DNA from: Gliomastix tumulicola
Taxonomy: Eukaryota; Ascomycota; Sordariomycetes; Hypocreales; Bionectriaceae
Assembly: GCA_001599755.1 (NCBI GenBank)
Contig: BCHX01000001.1
Coordinates: 5,704,001 to 5,768,000 of the forward strand
Reading direction: 5' to 3'
DNA: 64,000 nucleotides
The translations under genes were made by a program, and so were the position numbers. Under the pieces are notes generated by a model. The model saw nothing but the letters and a program-made list of their open reading frames with translations. It had not been told where the DNA came from and made no database searches. Each line of letters opens with the position of its first letter. Position 1 is the first letter of the stretch. Below, in pieces: positions 43,895-53,423 of this stretch.

Positions 43895-44474
43895 ATGGCA
43901 TCTCTCGAGGTTCGGGAAGATTCCTTCCCCGCCAGACGACAGGAGATCTCGGGCCCCGTAAGCGGCACGGCCACGGACATTGCCAGGGTCGACTTTGCGG
44001 ACAAGATCCTCGTCACCATCTCACAGGGCGGCCGCCTCTCACACTGGGTAAGAAAAGAACATCATGACACCAATACACCCACCAACTCACATAAAATCGA
44101 TGCTTCATGAACCCATAATCCCCGAGTACAGTCATGCAAATTCTCCAAGTACGGCAGAAATACTTACACTCGGTGTTTTAAAGGTCCAAGTGCCCCTAGA
44201 AGGCTCCTCCTCCGGCGTCGTCGACATGACGCTGCCCAGCATGAAGCAGAGCCTCCTCCCGTCGACGCACCTGACGCCCAAGACGCTCCTCGGCGGCGGC
44301 GGCGAGCAGCGCGAGACCCTAGGTCAGCTGTACGCCGCGCAGATCGCCAGCCAGATCTCGCTGCGGGCGCCCGACGACCGGCGGACGCTGGTGCTGGGCC
44401 TGGGGCTGGAGAAGGTCGACCTGGAGAGGGAGGCCTTCTTCGACCTGCTGGAGCTGGCGCAGAAAGTACTATGA
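43895..44474 (+). CDS. Proteasome assembly chaperone 3 (PAC3/PSMG3-like, yeast Irc25/Poc3)
   Basis: Exons 43895-44047 and 44184-44474 join in phase 0 (RLSHW/VQVPLEG), 147 aa. PAC3 pairs with PAC4 and helps assemble the alpha ring of the 20S proteasome in the cytosol. The beta-strand VDFADKILVTISQGGRL, the strand-turn KTLLGGGGEQRETLGQLYAAQIASQI and the following DRRTLVLGLGLEKVD match the PSMG3 layout, though the family is weakly conserved. The 136-nt intron has a GTAAGA donor and a TTTTAAAG acceptor. A very short hydrophilic N-terminus precedes the domain; no targeting signal is seen. Confidence 0.8.
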
Positions 44475-44997
44475 AGCTTTGTTGTGGTGTACCTGGTATT
44501 CAGAAGCTTGGGGCACGGGACGCATCGGCGGCTAGACATGAGACACGAATAATGAAATGGTCAACACATCATATTCATCACTACCAGAACGGGTGCCAGT
44601 TGTCAAACGCTCAAAACCGCCAGCCACCAATCATCCTTATTGCATCTCTTGCATGCCTTCTAACTTTAAAGCCTACGGAGCAGCAACAGCCATCTAGACT
44701 GTCTTGTATTTCCAACCTGGGCACGCCGTCGTCATCGCCATCGAGGCTCGAGTTCCCTTCTCCAATGAACCCGCTCAACACGGACCCAATGTCCCAGCAT
44801 GGGCTTATGTACGAAGCAGAGGTCTTGCCGGCCTGGTGTGAAACTGAAAAACAAAACAAGAGCTCGGCGTTCAGATTAGAGCATAAAGTCGTCACAATTT
44901 TGTTCTTCTTCTCATTCAATAAGCCGCTTCATCTTCCACATCGCTCCTTTCGTAAGTGGCAAAACGAGGTCATGTCTTGCCAAACTGCTCATCAGCC
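44475..44997. other. Convergent 3' regions of the PAC3-like and calcineurin genes
   Basis: No gene. The calcineurin stop codon lies at 44998-45000, so most of this would be 3' UTR. Confidence 0.55.
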
Positions 44998-47025
44998 TCA
45001 TGAGGGGGGCGCATTTCGGTTCTTACGATCCCTAAGATGAGTTAGTATAATTTCAGGTCTCTAAAGCTCATCAACAGGCTACTTACGTGCTCAGCCGCCT
45101 CGAGAGCTGCTGCAGCTTCTTGTCGTTGTCCGCATCGTGGGCGGCCTTCTGAAGCGCCTGGTTGCGCTCCTCTTCGTGATGCTTGGCAACCTCCTCATGA
45201 GAAGGAGGCAGGCGCTCGTTCTGGATATCGACCTTGCGAGCATCCTCAAACGACTTGATTGCGTCCTTGATACCCTCGCCACCCAGCATGAGGGTACCCG
45301 CAGGAAGACGCCCACCGGACACGGTCTTGAGCTCCGTGACCTTCTCCGACTCCTCTCGAAGGACCTGGAAAACCCTGGACATGCGTCCAATGGCAAGGAC
45401 CTTGTTCTTCAGGGCCCTTCTTCGGTACTCGAGCGAGTTGGGGTCCTCGGGCTCGGTGATGGGCGGCGAGGTCACCGAGGGGGAAGCAGACGACACCGAC
45501 TCCTCGCGCAGCTCCTCCTCGGAGCATGTGCTCAGGATGGCGATCAGCATGTCTGTCATCTTCTCGCCAACGAAGGGCAGAGACCAGGTGAAGACGTCCA
45601 TGAAGTTGGGGAGCCAGTACGGGTGCGGGGTGCAGTTGAACTGGCGGATGTTCATGACGTTGTTCTCGTACTTGAGAACAGCGGCCTTGTTGTTGTACAC
45701 GTCCAGGTAGTTGGGCGCCGAGAAGATGGTCATGACGCTGGGGAAGCCCGTTGTCCGGGTCTTACGGTACATGCGGTACCCAGCGTCCTGGGCCTCGTGG
45801 GCCCGAATAATGGAGAGCAGGTTGTTCTTCTCGAGGAATGCGCAGGCAGCCGGGTACGAGAAGAAGTAGGAGCAACCTCGCACGTGGTTATGGAGGAAAT
45901 ACTCGCTAGATTTTTCCTGGCCAAAGTCCTCCAGCGGGTCGGCCCAGAGAATGTCGCACATCAGACCCTGGGTAGGGGGCTCTCTGAACCGGTCAATCTA
46001 GGGGGCGGGTCAGCAAATTGCCAACGCATCGCAGCGAGGCTGGGCAGCAAGGCAGGAGACATACGTTTCGGAGATCATCCAGAGTGTGCAGCTCAGGGCT
46101 CAGTCCACCGTGGATGCAGAGGAACTGCTTGTTCATCACAGCAGCCAAGGGAAGGCAGCAGAAGGCCTCGATGCAGGCGTCGTAGACAGCCTCAGAGTAC
46201 TTGTGCTTGCACTCGAGCTTGAAGGTGAAGTAGTCCGTCAGGTGACGGCACTCGTGGTTACCCCTGAGAAGCCAGAGCGTGTTCGGGTAGTGGATCTTGA
46301 GAGACCACAGGTACAGGACGCACTCGATGCTGAAGTAGCCTCGGTCGACGTAGTCTCCGAGGAAGAGGTAGCGAGTCTCGGCGGGGTCACCGCCAACCTC
46401 GAACAGCTTCATCAGATCGTAGTACTGTCCGTGGACATCTCCGCAGACGGTGATGGGCGCATCCATCTCCAGGAGGTTGGGCTCGGCTCGGAGCACCTCG
46501 GCGCCCTTCTTGATGATCCATAGAGCCTGCTCCTGCGTCAGCCGCCCTTCGCGGTAGAAGTGCTGCTTCAGGAAGTTGATGTTCGGCTTGGTCCGCGTGT
46601 CGTCCTCGAAGAATTGTTCATCGGTGGGCGTGAAAGTGGCGGGAGCCTGGACATCTAGATGCGGAGAGGAGAGAATGTCAGCCAAGAACAAGTCCTGCAC
46701 AAAAAATCACGTTCGCCGTGTGACCATGAACCACAGACGCCGCGTGCGACGTTCTGCATTTCTGGTGCAGGGCCGCCGAGGCGGGGGGGAGGGAAGATCC
46801 GTGACGAGCTGGCGTCGCTGATGGTGGTGGTGGGGTAGCTGGCGCTTGAGCATCCGTACCTTTGCAAACCCGCTCTGTGGTGTTGACCTGAGTGCCGTCC
46901 TCCATGGTATGGATGGTAAAATCAATCTCGGGCGCAGGGCCCTTCTCCCTGATCGCGCGGATGGCATTGTCGACCTGCTGCGTCTGGCGATCGCCGAGGG
47001 CGCCTGGCTCGCCTTCAGGCTCCAT
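44998..47025 (-). CDS. CNA1: Calcineurin catalytic subunit A (Ca2+/calmodulin-dependent phosphatase 2B)
   Basis: Exons 46860-47025, 46065-46654, 45087-45997 and 44998-45031 give 566 aa. Junctions: VCK/DVQAPATF, DDLRN/IDRFREPP, and RRLS-T/DRKNRNAPPS across an intron with a perfect GTAAGT and an ACTAAC branch site. Metallophosphatase motifs are intact: GDVHGQ (127-132), GDYVDRG (155-161) and RGNHE. After the catalytic domain comes the calcineurin B-binding helix region, a calmodulin-binding segment RRRALKNKVLAIGRMSRVFQV (about 443-465) and the autoinhibitory GGEGIKDAIKSFEDARK (about 491-507). It dephosphorylates Crz1-type factors in stress, growth and virulence pathways of fungi. An internal ATG (MEDGTQVNTTERV) matches the start used in some homologues, so the first 39 residues are less certain. 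Confidence 0.95.
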
Positions 47026-48330
47026 GATGGGCAGCGGCTGAGAGGGAGTGTCGCGGGATGGGACTCGGCAGAGTTAGGGGCACGAGACGGGACAGCGTCG
47101 ACGAGCAGAAGCGCTGGGTCTCGCCGAAAGACGCGGGAAGTCCTCTGGGGGTGGTGGGAAGGGAGCAGGTGAGGGGGGACGTCGAAAACCTGCCGTCGCC
47201 ACGAAGAAGACGGACCGCGAAGGCGTCGTATGTATAAAGAGCTGGCGATGCTGAGGCAAAGATAGGGTTGCAGGTCGCAGGTGGTGGCAGATTTCAGGTG
47301 CTAATAATACAGCACACGGCAGCAGCTGGCGGAGAAGATGGACCTGCTGAACAGGCCTGTGGAAGGTGGGCTGGACCTCCTGGACCTCCTGGAGCTGGTG
47401 GGCGAGTCCAGAAGTCCGTGCCCCAAGGAGGGACACGCACTAGCCACATTGGCCCATGACGCCCGCCTGTGGCTGACCACCCGCCCTCCTCGCCGATGCA
47501 AGGCATCAGCGTCATACATCGGGGCGTTAGGGATGAATGTATCTTGCTCAGATCCCGCCACAGAAATGCTCATGTCTTTTGCTGTGAACAATAGGCGCTA
47601 TTGTCTCTTTCTCCCACAAGCTTCTTATTGTGCTACGAGGCAGCTTGTGGCGCAGTTCAGGGGACTTTGACCTGCTTGGCCCACGAGCAAGAAAACCAGA
47701 CCAGACATTGAGCATCGCTCCAGTGTACTTGAATGACTACCATCTCTCTGCTCGAAAAGGCTGCTGCTGCCCATCGGCTGCTCCGTGGCGACTTTCATTT
47801 GCGCGAAGACACGCTACAACCGGTCAGCAGACCAACAAATGTCTCGCCTCCTGGTAGCCTTTTCTGCCTTGCAGACCAGCCCGCATGGTTCGCACGCAAC
47901 GCAGACGCACGACTCCTCCCGTGGTGAAAGGCGCAGATTACCTCAGCGGCTTGAGGTAACGTGATATGTCGGCGTTACGAGCCTCTGTTGGGGTTCCTCC
48001 ACACTGATCGACAGGGACGATTAGTCCCGTCATCCTCTCAGGGGAGCACCATCAGGTTGGTGATCGAGATGTGAGCACCTCGAAGACGACAATCACATTT
48101 CATGTCATTGTTTGTGATGTCACTTTTGACAGCATGCCCAGGAGCCGACGGCAATAAGTTCGACAAGAAACGCTGTCATGCCGTGATGCATTCATACTTA
48201 CTTATCCAGACGCCTTCTAGGTATCCAAAAGTTATTTGCCTGAAAAGAAATCTACCCGCGCTCTATCATAAATCCGTCATTCGCCATAGTCGTCTAGCCG
48301 AAGTTGTCGTGTACGAAACCGTCAGATCGT
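47026..48330. other. Long upstream region of calcineurin and 3' region of the SDR gene
   Basis: About 1.3 kb without a convincing gene. Open frames here are short and compositionally random. A CCTGGACCTCCTGGA near-repeat lies at about 47375-47395. Confidence 0.5.
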
Positions 48331-49423
48331 CTAGGGGAGGGTGTAGCCGCCGTCCACGATCAGGTCCAGCCCAGTCGTGTAAGACGCAGCATCGGAGGCC
48401 AGGTAGAGGAAGGCGCCCTTGAGCTCACCGACCTCGCCCTCGCGACTAGATTGCAAGTCAGCACACAAGCGATCTCCATGACAGAGCTCTGTTCTCAACT
48501 CACCCCATGACAGTCTTGCTCCTCCACTGCTCCTTCACAGTAGGGGACGCAAAGTGGGAGATCTCGGTCTTGATGTATCCAGGAGACACAGTGTTCACGC
48601 GGGCGAATCCCGTCCACTCGACGGCCAAGCTCTTGCCTGCGCAGGTAGATTGCGTGTCAGTCACCGGATACCACCATCGAAACATGGAAAAGGAAGGCGC
48701 ATGGCTTACAGAAGTGGATGACAGCGGCCTTGGAACCGTTGTACACGGCCTGGAGCTGAGGGATGTTGACGATGCTGCCGCTCATGGAGGCAGTGGCAAT
48801 GAAGCTGCCGGTGACGAAGTTCTCCAGCGGCTTGCCGTCGATCGTGGTGCCCTCCTTCTTCTGGCGACGGAAGTGAGCGCCAGCCGTCTTGGCGCACCAC
48901 ATGACACCGTCAACGTTGACGGTCATGACCTTCTTCGCCGTCTCGACGGGACCGTCGATGAAGGGGCCATCCTCCCAGGCGATACCAGAGTTGGCGACGA
49001 AGACGTCGAGACGGCCGTTGAACTCGGAGACGATGCCGTTGATGGCGGCCTCGACAGCTTCGGGGGAGGTGACGTTGACCTGGTACGCCTTGCCTGTTCG
49101 AGAGAGACATTGTATGTCAGCCATCGGTGCATTTGCAATGAAGCCCGCAGAGAATAGACCCCTCGATTCCACTCACACTTGACGCCATAGGTCTTCTCGA
49201 TGTTCTCAGCCTCAACAAGAGCCTGCTTGTTGCTGTTGTACCAGATGGCGACGTTGGCGCCAGCCTCGGCCAGAGCCTGGGCAACGCCCAGACCGATACC
49301 AGCGCCCGCGCCGGAGACGATAGCGGTGCGGCCCTTCAGAGAGAAGAGGGGGAGGACGCGGTTGCCCGCGGGGACAGGCATGTTGTCGTGGGGGAAGGCG
49401 CCGTTCTGCATTGTGTCAGCCAT
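48331..49423 (-). CDS. NADP-dependent short-chain dehydrogenase, sorbose reductase (Sou1)-like
   Basis: Exons 49177-49423, 48710-49093, 48504-48636 and 48331-48445 join through GVKCKAYQV, IHFCKSLAVEW and VMGREGEVGE to 292 aa. Classical SDR: cofactor loop VSGAGAGIGLG, FVANSGIAW, active-site Ser in ASMSGS (about 185-189), Tyr200 and Lys204 in YNGSK, and the C-terminal SYTTGLDLIVDGGYTLP. The closest relatives I recognise are fungal L-sorbose/L-xylulose reductases and NADP mannitol dehydrogenases, so a polyol-ketose reaction in the cytosol is likely; exact sugar specificity cannot be read. A second Met four codons in (MQNGAF) is an equally good start. All three introns are 56-83 nt with good GTGAGT/GTAAGC donors. 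Confidence 0.9.
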
Positions 49424-50847
49424 CTTGTAGGTGGTATATCAATGTGTCTAAGTCAATGGTGTCTTGATGACAGAAGCGGGTTATCAATCACAAAGAATGT
49501 ACAGATAAGTAGAAGATGGAGAACAGGCGGAAACAGATGCGAGAGGTCGGAATGCCGCGTGAGTCCTTTATATACTAGGTAAGTAGGTACAAAAATTGGG
49601 AGGCACGCGGGAAGTCCCCAGCCACCCTCGTCCACAGCCAGCCCATCCTCGACGAGGTACCTCGAGCTACGGGCATGGTGGCATCGGAATCGGTGCTCCC
49701 AGTATGCGACATTTTCTCTCACCGATTTCACCAAGATAGCAGAGGCATTCGGGAACACGAAAAGTAAACAACCGAGCTTGACGTAGTCGAAGAACCCCTG
49801 CGGTTCACGGTTCACCTACCCCCCCTAGTCGCACGAGTCGTCGCCCTGGCTGTGACGACGTTGTGGATCTGGGCCGAGCACCACCGTCCACGACGGGGGG
49901 GCCTACATGAGATGGGGTTGGTCAACAGGCGAGCCTATAGGCTGCCGCCAGGGGGGGGGAGTCGGCCGCAGTCCGGTGTCTTGTCGGAAGCACTATGCTA
50001 CATCATTATACATTCTACAGGAGTGGAAGCATGCAGGGTCCCACCGGCTCTCCTCAGACGGGGGGAGAGAGAGACTGGACGGCGTGTGTACCAGACGATG
50101 GTACGTTTGATGCATGTCGGGTGAGGAGCATGACCAGAGCAAGGCCCGAGGCGGTGATACCAGTTCCGGGACAAGCTACGGAGCAAGCTGTATTCAGCCG
50201 CCGGGGTCACGGCTCTTGGAAAGGTCATGACAGACAGCCATATCGTTCATTCTCGGGGTTGCTTTGCCCGGACTCCGTGTGCCTGTCGTCCTGGATAGGG
50301 CACAGATCGCGATTCGCTGGAAAACTCTACTTTCTTCGCTGATCCTTCACAGGCCAATATCGCCCACCCTTGTATCCAATTGCGATTTCCCGTCCCTGGA
50401 CTGTCCGTTCTTGCTAGAAAATTTCCAGGCGGGGGGTCGACGGGGTGAGAGCCGCCAAGTACTAGCGAATCCAAGCTGGTGGATTGCCAGTACCTAGCGA
50501 CGAGATCAAGGATCTGCTCCCTCGGGGAAGTGGCCTTGTGGCCGTTGAGTCATGACGGAAAGTCCGATTCGCTCGGAACAGCGAGCACTTAGCGCACCAG
50601 AGCGAGCAGCATCGAGTGAAATGGGAGGTCATCAGCAGGCGCAGGTTGGCTATGGAGGGGCTGCCAAGTTCCGCCCCTCCAACAAGCCTGGTTAAGTCTG
50701 GTTAAGTCTGGTTTTGGGTGCCCCTCCCCCTCTCTCCCCTCTTTTCGTCTTGCACGCTTATCGATAGATCACGCATGTCGTTCCGACGGTCCTGTCACTC
50801 CTCCATACGACGATCCTCTACTTCATATCGACTAATATTGGGTTATC
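49424..50847. other. Intergenic upstream of the SDR gene and 3' of the TMLH gene
   Basis: About 1.4 kb with no gene recognised. It contains several G-runs (for example 49951-49959) and a short GTTAAGTCTG tandem (50691-50710, two units plus a partial one). Confidence 0.5.
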
Positions 50848-52652
50848 TTACTTCCGAGAATACCCAGGCTGGAACAGATTGCTGTGCATGTAGTCCTCCA
50901 GGCCGAATCTCGATGTCTTCCAGCGCGAGATGTAGTCATCACGGTTTACTGCAAACCGTTAGCTCTGTGTCCATCAGCTGGGAGGAGGAGGCCGATATAC
51001 TCACTGTAGCCACCACACATACGACGGACACCTTCGAAAGCGCTCCGCCCGTGGAGGACTCGCCAGTTATCAAAGACTGGAAAGTCGCAATTAGCGATTG
51101 TCTCATGCATGCTCATTCATGGATGATCATCATCGCAGGGGTCAACTCACTCAGAACAGTGCCAGGCTGCAGCTGGAACCAATACTCGCTCTTGGGATCC
51201 CTCAGCAGCCCGTCAAACAACCGAGCTGCGTCGTACCACCTCTCTGCCTCCTCCCGTGAGGCATGTGGCACAACCCCGCGGTCGGCGTTGTTCCACCGGA
51301 TCCGTGTCACCGGCGCATCCAGGTCCGCCCCGTCTCCGGCCGTCTCGATCACAGGATACCTACGGTCTGGTGAGATGGCAACGCCGTCGTTGCCACTCGC
51401 ATGCCAGGGGATGGGCACCGAGCGGAGAGTCTCGAAAGCCTCTGGGTTCTGCTTGCGCAGGCTGAGAGCCGCTTGGAACCCATCCACGAGCAGAGACTGG
51501 CCGCCTAGGCCTTCGTTGGCGCTGGATCCCGGGGGTGCTTTGTGGGACAACATGTGGAAGGCTTGCAGGCCGGCCGGGTCGGTAAAGTAAGTGTTGTCGG
51601 TGTGGGCGGGGAGGGCGATGTTTGTATACGCCGTGTCAGCCTTCTCCATGTTCGGGGTGAAGTCGTAGAAGCCGCCGTAGTGCGTGGTACGGATAGGCCC
51701 GATCTGCTCCAGAAGCTGCTGCGTAGGCTCTGGGGCGATAGGGGTGCCTGTCACGAAGGAGAAGCCCCATTTGTGCTGGTCACCATTAGCATCATATCCC
51801 CAGGAGCTCCTCCGTTCAGAGACTCACAATGTTGCCCATTAGCTGCTTCATGCCCCTCTCCTTATTCCCAGGAGCGTCCTCCATAACATGGCTGAACTCA
51901 ACAGCGGACGGCCCAGAAGCGGACAGCACATCCGTAGTCCACGGTGCCTTGTCCCAAGCTTCTTGATACAACGAAGTAACGGGGTTCTGTGTCTTCGAGA
52001 GCCAACTCCAATCATAAATACTGTTATGGCCATCGGACCCTTGAGACATGTTAGTTAGCATGAGCGTCAGAAGAAGGGCAAGACTGAGCATACAATGAAC
52101 ATGAACGCCATCTTTCTCTTTCGCAATGTCTAGAGCCTTGATATCGGGGGATACCTAGGTCTGGGTAAGTTATTCTTCTTTCCGATTCAGAAGCAGATGT
52201 GAACATCGATCCCGTACTTGGAAAGTGTCGAGGTCTCTTTGTTTGGTCTGTGGGTGCGTGCATGAGAGACACTGGCAGTTGTCCCTTCAGATTTCATCAG
52301 TATGGCAATATTCACCAATGTCACGCCATTCCATTTACCTGAGCCATATCTCGGAACTAGAATCGCATCAATTGTCAGTCTAAGTGTTGCAACTGGCGCC
52401 GCTATTCTGGCAAGGTGAACAACATACACATTAACTGTATGGGAGTGGCCGTCTGTGATTGGGATCGTCACTCCGCCAGCTTTCGTGCTATAGAATGCCG
52501 ACGGGCTATAGCCGACCGCACGCACTTTCGGGACATAGGAGTTGAGTGCCCTGGCAGTTCATCAATTCACTGCTATTGTGTCTTCCACCCAACCGGGGAC
52601 CAGCTTACCTCGGCACCGAAGCCCGCCTCGCAGCCAAGGCTAGGAGTCTCAT
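50848..52652 (-). CDS. Trimethyllysine dioxygenase (carnitine biosynthesis), nine exons
   Basis: Exons 52609-52652, 52428-52550, 52339-52356, 52218-52284, 52094-52154, 51828-52039, 51151-51775, 51005-51076 and 50848-50948 give 440 aa with phase kept at all eight junctions. The enzyme hydroxylates N6-trimethyllysine using Fe(II), 2-oxoglutarate and O2, the first step of carnitine synthesis. The basic start MRLLALAARRASVPR fits mitochondrial import. The N-terminal zinc motif WLRDNCQCLSCTHPQT (Cys65, Cys67, Cys70) is rebuilt across the 18-nt exon 3. The catalytic jelly roll shows THYGGFYDF, HTDNTYF (Fe ligands His233, Asp235) and NWRVLHGRSAF (His392), then RRMCGGYINRDDYISRW. Gamma-butyrobetaine hydroxylase is the main alternative, but GGFYDF and TYFTDPAGLQ favour TMLH. 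It is divergent from the ubiquitin protease gene. Confidence 0.93.
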
Positions 52653-53423
52653 GTTTGAAAAGATAGAAGTTTACAGTTGAGAATAGCAATGTTCGATTAT
52701 AGGCGTATGCATATGGCTTGGGTTTCTGTCACTGATGAGGGGGTAGATAGACATGGGGAGAGGAAGCCAAGTGAGCCCAGCGACTTCACACGTGATGGTA
52801 TAGGGCGTGAATGCCATCCATCAGCAAGTGTCCTGAGCTACCCTGTAGCTTTAATGCCAGTGTATGGCTTTGAATGATTACCTGTGCTTTATTGTTGGAA
52901 AATAATTTCCCGCTGACAAACTCCTTGAGCGTGAATCACTGAAGAATGATCTAGTAGTTCACGAGCTCCTTTGTCGCACTTATGATGGGATCTGCGGTAG
53001 AACAGTATCGAACATCAGTGGCTGAGGGAAGAAGGCTGAGTGCAACACAGTGTGAAAGTTGCGAAAGTGCATTTTGGTGGGGCTCTTGACAAACTTCCAC
53101 ACTGTCCACATGTCGATTCGCATATTCCACACCTACTACTAGTAGTAAGTAGCCAAGTACATCATCATGTGAACTTCCAAGTGTTTCTACCACCTCGCCC
53201 GCGAACGCTCGTCTGCCTTGCTCCGTGCTGCAATCTCGAACTTCAGAACACCCTCGGTCGCGTCGACGTTCGAATAGCTACACTTTCCGACTCGATCCGA
53301 CGATAAAAGGGGACATCCCTTCGCTCCGGCAGTTGTTTGGCCATGGCCACTACTACCTTCCGAAGTTACCCTTCCCTCTAGAAACGCTTGCATCCGACGC
53401 GCCTCTACGACCCGATCACCGAC
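52653..53423. promoter_or_regulatory. Divergent promoter region of the TMLH and ubiquitin protease genes
   Basis: No gene. A TACTAGTA palindrome lies at 53137-53144 inside CTACTACTAGTAGTAAGTAG. Confidence 0.5.
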
